Assembly: GCF_005503015.1 (NCBI RefSeq)
Contig: NZ_SCOL01000006.1
Location: 100,884-164,883 of the forward strand
Direction: 5' to 3'
Source: Bacillus sp. E(2018)
GTDB lineage: Bacteria; Bacillota; Bacilli; Bacillales; Fictibacillaceae
Length of the DNA: 64,000 bases
In this document: piece after piece, positions 8,801 to 18,302 of the stretch
Position numbering within the stretch: position 1 is the first letter of the stretch
Layout of the letters: every line of letters begins with the position of its first letter
The notes under the pieces: model-generated
Told to the model about the DNA's origin: nothing
What the model saw: the letters and a program-made list of their open reading frames with translations, nothing else
Database searches by the model: none
Program-made: the position numbers and the translations under genes

Positions 8801-11800
8801 TTAGTTAATCTTCATCTTTAATGAATATGGTGTTAAGGAAGCGTTACCGAATACGTCAGTTACTTTAATGAAGTATTTTCCTGCTTTGATGTTGTAGTTT
8901 AATACTTCAGCATCTCCAAGTCCGTACGTATCAGAAGTTGCGACAAGCTTTCCTTTGCTGTCGTACAAGCTGATCACACCATCAACCTGTTCGTTAGCAA
9001 ACGTAATTTGTCCTGAGTGTGGTGCACTGAAGCTAAACGAATACCAATCAGCATCTCCACCAGTCACTCCAGCGTTCAAGTTACCTTGATTCGCCCAAGT
9101 CGTTTTAGATGCCCACTTTAAAGCGATTGGTTTAGACGGGATGTTATTCTTCACAACAGAAGCAGCATCTTCATCTTTCGTGTTAGCAGGTTTTACAGTG
9201 AGTTCGTACTCGTTCAAGTTTGGAACTGGGAAATCCCAAAGCCATTGATCAGCGATTACAAAATACCCATTCCCTGCTTTCGCTTTAAATGATCCTTGCT
9301 CAGGTTCGTTGTCCCATCCTCTATCATACACACGTGCAGAATCAAATTCTTCCGGGTCTAAGATTCGGTTACCGTTCTTGTCTTCAAGAATAGCAATCAA
9401 ACCATCGATTGGTTTAAGAAGATCTTTTGAATACTTTTGTTGCATTTCTTTTGTTGGCGGGATTGTTTTATAATGAACACCGTAAATGCCGCTTGTTTTG
9501 GCTTTAACATAATAAGCGTCAAAATCGCCGTTCATTGCATAGTTACCGCGTACTGTTTCTGCAGCCATGTCTTTCACTGGCGTGTTCTCAATATCATTGT
9601 TTGGCTCATGCTTGTCTTCTGGGTTCTCAACAACCACTTTAGAAGTGAAGCTATACTTATCAAAACTCGGCTGGTAGTTCGGATGCATGACACGAATATA
9701 ATACTCTCCACCAGATTGAAGACCTGCAGTGAACTTCTCTTTTGTTTCTATATCCATCATGCCATACGTGATATTCGTAGCTACTGTCATAAGCGTCGAA
9801 TAGCCCTCTTCTATTTCCACCATCTTCATGATTTCCATAGCAGGTACAGCTTCAGAGTTGCTTAAATCAAATTCAAGAATTGCACTCTCTTCTACCTCAA
9901 GCTTGTAGAGGTCCTCATCACCTGCGAACTGGAAGGATCCTTCTGCGCCTGCTTCAGGATTGTAAGGAAGTGCCGCTTCACGAATTTGATCCATGATCGC
10001 TTGTTCTTCTTCCATCCAGTCTTCTTCGCCATTCATGGAATCATGGTGGTTCTTTTTGTAATCGTTACGTTTCGTGATGAACTCTTCGAAGTCCATGTCG
10101 CCTTCGTTATACTCTTCTTCTAAATGTTCACCCATCGGGAAACCATCTTCGTCTTCTTCTAGACCTTTTGCATCAATTTTTAGTGAATAAGGAATGTGTG
10201 ACGAAGGATATTCACTTGCGAAACCATCTTCCAATAGACTCATCGGGAAGAAGAATCCTGGTGTATGATTATCAAGCTCCACCACATACTCCATACCAGG
10301 CATCGCTTCAAAAGTAAGAACTTCACCTTCACCCGTTGGCTTCATATTAATGATATCCATCTCTTCTTCCATGAATGGCATATCTTCTTCTGGCATATCC
10401 TCTGGCATTTCTTCTTCTGGCATCGGCTCGATCACTTTTAAACTAAGAGTAGAGTCAATTCCAGGAATCCCGCCAACTTCAACTTTTACGATTTGTGGTT
10501 CTTCTGTTTTAAATGTATAAAAATCAGAATCTCCATCTTGTCCAGTAAACGTCCAGTCTCCTTCCCCTTCAGATACAAATGGGAATGATTCAACCGCTAC
10601 AGGATTTTCTCGCGTATTCGTATCTTCTAGTAAACTATCATATTTTTCTAGCGACAGCTTATACGCAGATTTTCCGTCTTTGTTATAGTTTCCATTAACA
10701 TCGCTCACACCAATTACTAACGTTCCGTCTTCAGGAACTTCATAAAGGTATCCTTCTGACTTGCCTTCAAGGGTTTTGTTTACTTCTTTTTGAAGTGGCT
10801 TGATCCCTTTGCCTACCATATAATACGTCAATTTGTAATCATATTCAGCTGAACCTTCTAGGACTGTTTGTAGAAGTTCTCCTTTTTTGACTGGAAGCTG
10901 AATGAAATTTTCTTCATAAGCAACTTTAATCGTACCTTCTTTTACTGTTTTTCCATCAACGGTCACTTTTTCAGCTGCTTTAAGTAAACTTGTTTTGCTT
11001 TTCGGTACATAAACGGAGCTTGGAATCTTGGATGCGTCAAAAGATAAAGCTTTTACCGGATCCACCAAACCGTTCGCATATTTTGTATCGTACCCTTTAT
11101 CACCAAGGTCTTTACCTGTTTGCTCTAGAATGTATTCAACTTCTCTTGGACTCAGGTTCGGATTTTTTGATAATAAAAGAGAAGCTACACCAGCTACGAC
11201 TGGAGATGCCATCGATGTTCCACTTAGCTTCATAAAAGAAGACTTCTTCTCAAAATGATAAAGCGGTGCGTACACATCTTCACCTGGTGCTACTACGTCC
11301 ACGGATGGTCCGTATGTAGAATAGCTAGATAATAGGTTGTCTTTGTTTGTAGAACCTACTGAAATTACTCCTTCGAACGCCGCAGGATAACTGTTAAGAT
11401 TCATTCCTTCGTTTCCAGCTGCAGCAACAACCGTAATATCAGCAGCGATCGCTTTGGCAACCGCATCCTTGATCAACGGTGATGGGAAGATGCTACCTAA
11501 GCTCATGTTGATGACTTTTGCTTTATTTTCAATCGCGTACATGATTGCATCAGCAATTACATAATCGGAAGCACCGCCTGCACGGTCAAAAACGTCGATC
11601 GGTAAGATCTCTACATTCGGGTTAACCCCGTAACCACCAATGCCGTTTCCTTTTTCAGAAGCGATAATTCCAGCAACGTGAGTACCGTGGCTATCAGGGG
11701 CTCCTTGATTCATTGGGTTTACTGCATTGTATGAAGGTAATAATTTATTTTTTAATTCTGGGTGCTTCGAGTCGATCCCCGTATCAATGACGGCAACACG

Positions 11801-12295
11801 AACTTTATTTTTTCCAGCCATCTGCTGAGCTTTGTCTATATTTAATAGAGACATATGGTATTGCTGATCGATCTTCGGATCAGTCGTTCCAAGCTTTACG
11901 TAATTCGCACTTGGAGAAACGATGTCTACCTTACCATTTTTCCCATAAGCTTTCATAACGCTTTCCATCTTCTTGCCCTTGTTAATCTTAACTACATCAT
12001 AACCAAGAGAAGTAATTCTACGCTGAAGCGTAGCTCCCGCTTTTTTATGATCTGCCGTTGTAAGCTTTTTGTTGTATTTAACAACTAGCACAGAATCACT
12101 GATCTGATCTTTTTGTTTAGATAAATTGTACGGGTTCTCCTTCACTCGATTGCCTGGCTTGAATAATTCAGAGACTGGAATGGAACTCTTTTCTGCAGAG
12201 TATTGGTCCGTCTCGGCAAAAACCGGCGCAAAGCTTGTCCCTATCAAACTAACAGACAGTCCGAATGACGCCAGCGTTTTATGCCACTTGTTCAT
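8801..12295 (-). CDS. Large secreted subtilisin-family (S8) serine protease with C-terminal PPC-like domains
   Basis: Extracellular endopeptidase of the S8 family, 1164 aa. Signal peptide (1-28), an I9-like propeptide region (about 65-135) and a catalytic domain (about 160-420) with VAVIDTGID (Asp171), DSHGTHVAG (His203), AAAGNEG (oxyanion Asn295) and SGTSMASP (Ser361). The long C-terminal region holds several beta-rich segments of pre-peptidase C-terminal (PPC) type; the last (about 1055-1164) is the clearest, with GDADWYSFSF and AGKYFIKV. Around residues 625-650 there is a striking acidic Met/Pro-rich stretch (MPEEEMPEDMPEEDMP). The start follows GAGGGGTTGAACGT. It has neither SLH nor stalk domain, so it is probably released or held by the C-terminal domains. 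Confidence 0.93.
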   Translation of the reverse strand: MNKWHKTLASFGLSVSLIGTSFAPVFAETDQYSAEKSSIPVSELFKPGNRVKENPYNLSKQKDQISDSVLVVKYNKKLTTADHKKAGATLQRRITSLGYDVVKINKGKKMESVMKAYGKNGKVDIVSPSANYVKLGTTDPKIDQQYHMSLLNIDKAQQMAGKNKVRVAVIDTGIDSKHPELKNKLLPSYNAVNPMNQGAPDSHGTHVAGIIASEKGNGIGGYGVNPNVEILPIDVFDRAGGASDYVIADAIMYAIENKAKVINMSLGSIFPSPLIKDAVAKAIAADITVVAAAGNEGMNLNSYPAAFEGVISVGSTNKDNLLSSYSTYGPSVDVVAPGEDVYAPLYHFEKKSSFMKLSGTSMASPVVAGVASLLLSKNPNLSPREVEYILEQTGKDLGDKGYDTKYANGLVDPVKALSFDASKIPSSVYVPKSKTSLLKAAEKVTVDGKTVKEGTIKVAYEENFIQLPVKKGELLQTVLEGSAEYDYKLTYYMVGKGIKPLQKEVNKTLEGKSEGYLYEVPEDGTLVIGVSDVNGNYNKDGKSAYKLSLEKYDSLLEDTNTRENPVAVESFPFVSEGEGDWTFTGQDGDSDFYTFKTEEPQIVKVEVGGIPGIDSTLSLKVIEPMPEEEMPEDMPEEDMPFMEEEMDIINMKPTGEGEVLTFEAMPGMEYVVELDNHTPGFFFPMSLLEDGFASEYPSSHIPYSLKIDAKGLEEDEDGFPMGEHLEEEYNEGDMDFEEFITKRNDYKKNHHDSMNGEEDWMEEEQAIMDQIREAALPYNPEAGAEGSFQFAGDEDLYKLEVEESAILEFDLSNSEAVPAMEIMKMVEIEEGYSTLMTVATNITYGMMDIETKEKFTAGLQSGGEYYIRVMHPNYQPSFDKYSFTSKVVVENPEDKHEPNNDIENTPVKDMAAETVRGNYAMNGDFDAYYVKAKTSGIYGVHYKTIPPTKEMQQKYSKDLLKPIDGLIAILEDKNGNRILDPEEFDSARVYDRGWDNEPEQGSFKAKAGNGYFVIADQWLWDFPVPNLNEYELTVKPANTKDEDAASVVKNNIPSKPIALKWASKTTWANQGNLNAGVTGGDADWYSFSFSAPHSGQITFANEQVDGVISLYDSKGKLVATSDTYGLGDAEVLNYNIKAGKYFIKVTDVFGNASLTPYSLKMKIN

Positions 12296-12345
12296 ACGTT
12301 CAACCCCTCATAAAATAGTAATTTTTTGAAGCACCTTCGTAATCT

Positions 12346-12375
12346 AGTATAACAAATTTTCGAATTATTTTACAA
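12346..12375 (-). promoter_or_regulatory. Probable sigma-A promoter of the large subtilase
   Basis: On the minus strand TTGTAA, an 18-nt spacer, then TATACT, ending about 50 nt before the start codon. Flanked by repeated TTTGTAAAA strings. Confidence 0.5.
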
Positions 12376-12452
12376 ATTTTTACAAAAGTATATTACTATT
12401 ATTTTATGAGGAAACCTTTGGTCCTATCTTCATGAAAGATAGAGTAGTAATT

Positions 12453-13964
12453 CTATTCTTCATACATATGTTCAAATGAAATGTACATTTTTACAGCGGC
12501 ATCCATACCATAATTGCCATAATCGAATATGTATAAAAATGTTGCTGGAATATCAACTTCATCTCCATACCATAACGCCCCTAATGCAGGGTCTCCCTCA
12601 TCGTCCGTCCAATCCATATCATAAACATCCGCATATCCATATGAATCTTCTAAATCTAAAGTAATATCCGTAAACAACTGTTCGGCATCAGAACGGTTAA
12701 AAAGATAAGCGTCAATAAAGGAAACATCTAAGCCTATTAACTTACCATTCTCGAAAACATACTCTGCTGTTACTTCATAGCCAATATAATTAATATCACT
12801 GTATGTTAGGCGATCCGCGGTTTCGTCTATAAGCGTTCCAATTTCAATGTCCTTTACTTCAGCTTTTGTCATCCCTAGTGAAACACCACTGATTAACGTT
12901 GGCCCAAATGGATTCCATTCCATCACAGGTAGCTTGGAATGATCCATAGAAAAGTATGATTTCCATTGATTGGCTTCCTCAATAGCTACAGAGAAATTGA
13001 TATCTGCGTTACTCCCATCTATCCCACTGCTAGTGATACCTACGAGTTCACCTTGCATGTTGAAGAGGCCACCTCCTGAACTTCCATGGTCTGTAGATGC
13101 CGTATTTTGTATGACTCGAACACCATCTAATTCATAGAGATTACTAACAATCCCATCAGATACTGTATTTTGAAAGCCAAGCGGACTACCGATGGCAACA
13201 ACTTTTTCACCTTTTTCTAGTTTAGAAGAGGCTCCAATTGAAACAGGATTAATATTTACGGGTCTACTTAACTTTAATAAAGCTAAATCTACTGCCTCAT
13301 CATAAGCGACGATACCCTCAACCAATTCCATTGTATTTTTGTTTAAATAAACAGCCGCTTCTGTCATTTCATCTACAACATGAGCGTTTGTTAAAATTAG
13401 ACCCTCACCTACAAATACACCGCTGCCTTGCCCTGTGTTCGTTTCAATCTTTACCACTTTCGAGTCGTTCATTCTGACAATTTCCGATATAGATAAATCA
13501 CGAGATGGTTCTGGATCATTCCCACTTGTATCTTCATATGTAATATTTACGCGTTGTCTGACACCGTCCCACTTTACTTCAGCGTCAAATGCTTCAGAAA
13601 CAAACCTTAATGGAACTACCGTACGGTTATTGATCATTTTAGCCGGAACATCGATATTGATTTTGAGGTTATTCACGTATGTCGTCTTTGACCCTATCGT
13701 TAGTAAGACTACTTTGTCACCTTTGGTTGCCGTGATTTTTCTCGTATTACTGTCCCATTTCACCTCTGCACCCAGTGACTCAAATATGCCTCGCAGCGGA
13801 ACTAATGTACGTCCATTTTCCATTACAGGTGGTTGATCATACATTTGTTTTTCTCCGTTAATGTAAACAGAGATGGTAGCGGCTGACACATCGATAATAC
13901 TTGATAACCCAATGGATATTACCAGCATCATACTAGCTAAATACTTGAATAGATTCTTCATCAT
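12453..13964 (-). CDS. Secreted stalk-domain trypsin-like serine protease (HtrA-like fold)
   Basis: Signal peptide (1-29), two stalk repeats (about 31-143), then a chymotrypsin-fold protease (about 155-325) with an intact triad: TNAHVV (His195), VDLALLK (Asp226) and HGSSGGGLF (Ser296), plus AIGSPLG as in HtrA-type enzymes. No PDZ domain is seen. The remaining ~170 residues form an acidic C-terminal domain shared with the inactive paralogue at 1300-2778. Start ATG-ATG follows GAGGAAGG. Expected to act at the wall or outside the cell; substrate unknown. Confidence 0.88.
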   Translation of the reverse strand: MMKNLFKYLASMMLVISIGLSSIIDVSAATISVYINGEKQMYDQPPVMENGRTLVPLRGIFESLGAEVKWDSNTRKITATKGDKVVLLTIGSKTTYVNNLKINIDVPAKMINNRTVVPLRFVSEAFDAEVKWDGVRQRVNITYEDTSGNDPEPSRDLSISEIVRMNDSKVVKIETNTGQGSGVFVGEGLILTNAHVVDEMTEAAVYLNKNTMELVEGIVAYDEAVDLALLKLSRPVNINPVSIGASSKLEKGEKVVAIGSPLGFQNTVSDGIVSNLYELDGVRVIQNTASTDHGSSGGGLFNMQGELVGITSSGIDGSNADINFSVAIEEANQWKSYFSMDHSKLPVMEWNPFGPTLISGVSLGMTKAEVKDIEIGTLIDETADRLTYSDINYIGYEVTAEYVFENGKLIGLDVSFIDAYLFNRSDAEQLFTDITLDLEDSYGYADVYDMDWTDDEGDPALGALWYGDEVDIPATFLYIFDYGNYGMDAAVKMYISFEHMYEE

Positions 13965-14308
13965 ATACCTTCCTCACTTCTCAATATATACATCTATTTT
14001 CTATCGGTATATTTTGGATAATATTTACAGACAGTTATTGTCTTATAAGAAATAGAAAACAACAAATGTATCGTACGGTGAGGTGTTGTGAATTTGTTTG
14101 AGCAAAAGCTAGCCATTCACTAATCAAAAGCGTTTTTTAACCGATAACACTAGTATAGTTTTTACCCGTATGAATCGTTATCCGTATACTGCAATTAAAA
14201 CTAAATAATGGTACAACTGAAGAAATTCAGTGTCACAAAGCTCTAGGGGCTAAGGTTACTGTAACTATGCTCGCCAGCTGCCATTACCACACTCCAGGAG
14301 GAATTGGT

Positions 14309-14770
14309 ATGAACAAAACACTATTGAAATTTATCACTGCAACGACTCTAGCATTTACAGCTGTTGCCGCAACAGGAACGACAGGCGTTCTAGCTGCAAA
14401 GAAAGAGCAGAAACCAGACTTAGATCTTGTCGATGTCGTCTATCAAGGGCACGCTCTTTCTACAGAAGGCGTTAATCTTGTAAAAGGCAATCTGATTATC
14501 TCTGTTGAATCCCTCGTGAATGCAAACGGTGGGACACTAACTATTGATAGATTGGAAAATAAATTGACAGTATCACGTGGTGACTTATCTTATTCCATGA
14601 GAATTCACCCTCGTTTCTTCCAGTTTGATAACGCTGGATCGCTTGTAGCGATTATTCCGGCAAAAGTTTATTCTGGAAATCAGATCAATTCATTAAAACA
14701 GCAGGTTGAGCGTAAGCTTGGCGTTGAACTACAATTTAATGAAGAAGAAAATACACTGTACATTAACTAG
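14309..14770 (+). CDS. Small secreted protein with a stalk-like domain
   Basis: The start at 14309 is chosen because GGAGGAATTGGT lies just before this ATG; the frame is open 14 codons further upstream but without a ribosome site. The product is 153 aa with a signal peptide (about 1-32, ending VLAA) and one beta-rich module (about 38-153) resembling half of the stalk repeat pair (EGVNLVKGNLIISVESLVNA, then GVELQFNEEENTLYIN). It could be a single-domain member of the stalk protein set in this region. Function unknown. Confidence 0.75.
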   Translation: MNKTLLKFITATTLAFTAVAATGTTGVLAAKKEQKPDLDLVDVVYQGHALSTEGVNLVKGNLIISVESLVNANGGTLTIDRLENKLTVSRGDLSYSMRIHPRFFQFDNAGSLVAIIPAKVYSGNQINSLKQQVERKLGVELQFNEEENTLYIN

Positions 14771-14795
14771 TCATCCGGGTAAAGCTATGTACAAC

Positions 14796-14833
14796 AAAAA
14801 AGCTGCACACCTTTTAAAGGTTGCAGCTTTTTG
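14796..14833. terminator. Bidirectional intrinsic terminator
   Basis: AAAAAGCTGCA pairs with TGCAGCTTTTT, with an inner CCTTTTAAAGG stem, between convergent genes. Confidence 0.88.
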
Positions 14834-14839
14834 TTATGA

Positions 14840-15970
14840 CTATTCACTTCGTATGAACACATTCTTTGTTTCGTTATCCCATTTGACTGTAGCTCCAATA
14901 GATTCAGAGATAAAACGCAATGGGATCATCGTTCTACCATTAATGATTTTTGCTGAAACATCTATAGGTAAAAGCTTTCCGTTCTTGTATGCCTTGTTAG
15001 AATCTACGAATAGTTTTATGATGTCAGTGTCTTTTTTGATGATTACAGCTCGTGTTTTCTGATCCCAGCTCACATCAGCTCCTAAGTCCTTAAACACACC
15101 TCTCACATGCACAAGCGTTCTGCCCTTTATAATGACAAGGGGTTGATCAGACATTTGATAGATTCCATTCACAAAAATCGAATCTCTATGATGGTCGGTC
15201 ACATCTGGATAAACTACTTTCCAAAACTCTTTCGCGATCGCCTCGTATCCTTTTAGGCCAGGATGGATGTCTGAAGAATTCGGAAGGTAGGTTTTTGCGT
15301 TTATAGCAATGGTATTTTTTGTTGGTACGAATGTGGCATTCTCTTTTTCGGTTGCGTTCTTAATGGTGTTATTTAGTTCATCTAATATAGGAAGAAACTG
15401 TTCCTGCTGGTCGGTCGGCAAGTAAGGATATGCGTTGTAATAACCCATGACATAGACTTTGGCATCGGGGTTGAGTATTTGGATTTCGTTTAAGATCTCT
15501 TCAATATTAGCGTTAACTCCAGTTAATACTTCGTTTAGAGCTTCAGGTTCAATTGACAAGCCATCGTCTGTTCGTTTCATCTTACGAAGCAGATCGTTCG
15601 CACCAGCATCTAAGGTGATCATGTCAGCTTTTGTGATGTTTCCTCGAATGCCGGTAACGTCGTTCGTGCCTTTTCTTACGTCATTTTGTATATCTTGGAG
15701 TACTTTTTGTGAGGTGTAGCCAGAAAAAGCGTATTGCTTTGAGAATGAGTGGAGGAAGCCGATCTCTTTTAGGTCCTCAGCCATCATGTCTGTGTAGCCC
15801 TTACCAATTTTAAAATACGGTGTTTGGCCAGCTGCTAGGGAATCTCCTAGGGCTAGGTAGGTTAGTTGTTTTGTGGTAGAAGCTGCGTTTGTGGAGTTAG
15901 GAAATATGAGTGTAATTATAAAGGCCAGACACATAAATAATGAAACTATTAGCTTTCTTTTAAATAACAA
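14840..15970 (-). CDS. Secreted SGNH/GDSL esterase with C-terminal stalk domains
   Basis: Signal peptide (1-30), an SGNH hydrolase domain (about 33-245) and a stalk repeat pair (about 258-374). The catalytic blocks are visible: LALGDSLAAG (nucleophile Ser, block I), GANDLL (block III Asn) and DIHPGLKGY (block V Asp and His). SGNH enzymes of this kind remove O-acetyl or other acyl groups, and wall glycan or lipid substrates are plausible here. The stalk motifs GRTLVHVRGVFKDLGA and GRTMIPLRFISESIGA are clear. It converges on the preceding gene. Confidence 0.9.
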   Translation of the reverse strand: MLFKRKLIVSLFMCLAFIITLIFPNSTNAASTTKQLTYLALGDSLAAGQTPYFKIGKGYTDMMAEDLKEIGFLHSFSKQYAFSGYTSQKVLQDIQNDVRKGTNDVTGIRGNITKADMITLDAGANDLLRKMKRTDDGLSIEPEALNEVLTGVNANIEEILNEIQILNPDAKVYVMGYYNAYPYLPTDQQEQFLPILDELNNTIKNATEKENATFVPTKNTIAINAKTYLPNSSDIHPGLKGYEAIAKEFWKVVYPDVTDHHRDSIFVNGIYQMSDQPLVIIKGRTLVHVRGVFKDLGADVSWDQKTRAVIIKKDTDIIKLFVDSNKAYKNGKLLPIDVSAKIINGRTMIPLRFISESIGATVKWDNETKNVFIRSE

Positions 15971-16324
15971 TGATTTTATCCTCCTTTATCATTCTTGAAC
16001 ATAAATAGAACCACTGATAACTCATGTATATATTATACAAAATTTTCCGGTTTATATGTTGCTTGTTTGGATAACATTCTGTCGCTTTATCAATTGAAAC
16101 TAACATAACATTGCCTTTAAGCTTCTACTGACTTTACAGTTCAATCTACATTTTGTAGCTTTTATATTACACAAAAAAGAAGCGTACTTCGATTATCAAA
16201 TAAAAAGGACCCCTTGATTACCAAGGAATCCCCACTATTTTTAAGCTCATTACGAATGAAACATATATAATAAATTTCTTGCATTGAGAAATTATTAACA
16301 TCTAAATCATGATATTATTTAATA
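15971..16324. other. Intergenic stretch
   Basis: AT-rich. It holds the leader of the SGNH gene (ATCCTCCTTTATCATT side) and a hairpin at about 16203-16235 (GGACCCCTTG/CAAGGAATCC) that can act as a minus-strand terminator followed by TTTTTATTTG. No gene is visible. Confidence 0.5.
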
Positions 16325-16639
16325 CTAATTAAATTGAAGTTCCTTTGAATCAATCCATCTAGCATAGCCCTCTTCAACAAGAATAGGAGCTACATATGAA
16401 GCAATGGCCCTTTTGGTAACATTTTCAAGTAACCATTCTCCTAAACTATCCGGGGCTGGATTGTTAAATGATCTACCAACTGCAACTTTTTGTGCCCGAA
16501 ATTTTTTAATTAAAAGCTGACATTCCCTTTGTTCAATTATTTCTTTTCTTCCCGTTCCGAAATATAAAGTAATTCCTGTAGCAAAAGAACCCTCGTATCT
16601 AAAAATTCTTTTTCTAGGAATAGTCTGTAACTCTTTCAT
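16325..16639 (-). CDS. Hypothetical protein, 104 aa
   Basis: The start at 16639 (MKELQTIPRKR) is preferred because GAGGTGA precedes it; the frame is open 11 codons upstream. It is soluble and basic, with no signal peptide, membrane segment or recognised motif. It lies 37 bp downstream of a putative lipoprotein gene. Not recognised. Confidence 0.5.
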   Translation of the reverse strand: MKELQTIPRKRIFRYEGSFATGITLYFGTGRKEIIEQRECQLLIKKFRAQKVAVGRSFNNPAPDSLGEWLLENVTKRAIASYVAPILVEEGYARWIDSKELQFN

Positions 16640-16676
16640 TATCAATATCACCTCATTAATCTTACATTCCATAATT

Positions 16677-17162
16677 CTATCTTGATTTCAGGTCATCAAG
16701 GGCTTCTTGTATAGTTTTGATCTTAGAGTGGCTTTCATAGTAAGCATCTAACATAGCTACAGCCTGTTTAGAATTGGAATAAGATAGATTTGATATTCTT
16801 TGTATAAAATCTCTTTTATCAATATCTAATGCAATGCTCCAATCGAGACCATCCGATAGGAGAGTGAGATCACCAATACCTAATTCTGAGTCATTAATAT
16901 TCGGAATATATTCATTACTTTCCATTTCTTCAATTGCAACTGCATATCCTTCTTCATGACCTAGTTCAAATCCTTCTTCTTTCCCTTTTTCAAATCCCTC
17001 ATTATATCCCTCTTCATGGCCAGATCCTTTATTTTCTTCCAATCCTTCGTCATAGCCCATCTCATAGCCTTCATCATATCCTTCTTGTTTACCTTCTTCG
17101 AATGCTGCATTAATTGCTTTATCAGAGCAACCTGTTTCTAAAAAGACAAGAAACAATAACAA
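16677..17162 (-). CDS. Putative lipoprotein with a Gly-every-fourth-residue acidic repeat
   Basis: The visible frame starts with TTG at 17162, gives a hydrophobic leader and the lipobox-like LETGC, then about 45 residues with Gly at every fourth position (EGYDEGYEMGYDEG and similar), then a helical C-terminal half. The TTG has no good ribosome site, whereas a GTG at 17173 has GGGGG at correct spacing but is out of frame after four codons. One extra T in the TTTT run at 17161-17164 would join them as MFKFLLLFLVFLETGC. So the gene probably carries a 1-nt deletion or a sequence error at its start. Function unknown. Confidence 0.55.
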   Translation of the reverse strand: MLLFLVFLETGCSDKAINAAFEEGKQEGYDEGYEMGYDEGLEENKGSGHEEGYNEGFEKGKEEGFELGHEEGYAVAIEEMESNEYIPNINDSELGIGDLTLLSDGLDWSIALDIDKRDFIQRISNLSYSNSKQAVAMLDAYYESHSKIKTIQEALDDLKSR

Positions 17163-17375
17163 AATTTAAACACTGTAATCCCCCAAGGTATTTAATTTTA
17201 GATATCCATTTATTAACATTGTAATATTTATAGTTTTAATTAGAAATAAAAATATTAAAAAAAGAGAGCTGTATGCTCTCACTTTAAAAACAATTGGGAT
17301 TTAAGCTATTTCATTAATACAACAAAATCACCATTTTGGTTAAATTCGGTATAGTTAAGATGAAATTTCATTCTT

Positions 17376-18246
17376 TCAATTTATTTTACCTACTTGTAAA
17401 TAAATATACCCATCTGCTTCGCTGAATAAGGCTTTTACTGTTCTTCTGTTTGCGGTAAATTGTTCAGGAATATCGTCAGCATTAAAATAATTCCACACGC
17501 GAGTCGCAACGTCTCCAAAGTACAAATTAAATAATTCCTTTGCTACAACAGGTATTCTATAGGCTTGTGGTAGTTGACCTCCAGCATACCCACCCTCCCG
17601 CAAATCCCAGTGTTACTTCAAGATTTCCACTTTCTTCGAAGACTATAATTGCTCGAGTTTTACCATATATACCGAAATAATGACCATTGCCATCAAACCC
17701 AAGTTCACTTTCAAGAGTTTCAAAGTTTGTTGCAGGATCTGGACTCCAAGCAGATTTCAATAATGGTGCTACCCATCCATCCGAATAAACCTTCCCTGTT
17801 TGTTCTTTCACTTCACCATCGAATGTGATTGACTTCCCATTCCATTTAACCTTGCAGCCAAGTGATTCACTAACAAATCGAAGAGGTACCATTGTACGGC
17901 CTTTAATCGCTTTTGCTGGTACATCTAAGCTATTCTTTTCTCCATTGATCGTAGCCTGTTTGCTGTTGAGCGGAAGAAGAATGGATGTATTCCCTCTCTT
18001 TGCTTTAACAGTAGATGTTTTAGCTTCCCATTCTACATTTGCTCCCATCACTTCAAAATATGTACGCATTGGTACTAGCACTCTATTATTCTCAATCACT
18101 AGATACTGGTCAAAATAGAGGGCTTGTCCGTTTATCTTTACGGTTATATTTTGTACTGCATGGACTGGTTCGTTTACTGTAAATACAGCAATTAACAAAC
18201 TAATTCTAAATATAATTTTAATCAGGTGTTTCACATTATTAACCAC
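17376..18246 (-). pseudogene. Stalk-domain surface protein, frameshifted
   Basis: The first frame (18246 to 17557) encodes a signal peptide (about 1-30) and a complete stalk pair (about 33-140; NRVLVPMRTYFEVMGA, GRTMVPLRFVSESLG) and runs into an unlikely tail after VTLGFAGG. The next frame (17603 to 17376) continues with YAGGQLPQAYRIPV and supplies a plausible C-terminal domain. The change of frame falls in a G-rich run (GGGAGGGTGGG, about 17586-17600). A single indel therefore splits one gene of about 285 codons. It could be a real pseudogene or a sequence error. The intact protein would be another secreted stalk protein of unknown function. Confidence 0.7.
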
Positions 18247-18302
18247 TCTGTATTGAGTTTTCCGAAAAAATAGGAATGGTACTGATGCTAGATTTATTTA
18301 GT

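Noticed and set aside
12415..12452. Terminator after the active stalk protease gene
   Set aside because: Only a weak TATCTTTCATGAAGATA hairpin without a T-run is present, not enough to call.
17163..17375. Additional gene between the lipoprotein and the frameshifted stalk gene
   Set aside because: The stretch is AT-rich with stops in all frames on both strands; only a weak hairpin-like AGAGAGC/GCTCTC segment is seen.
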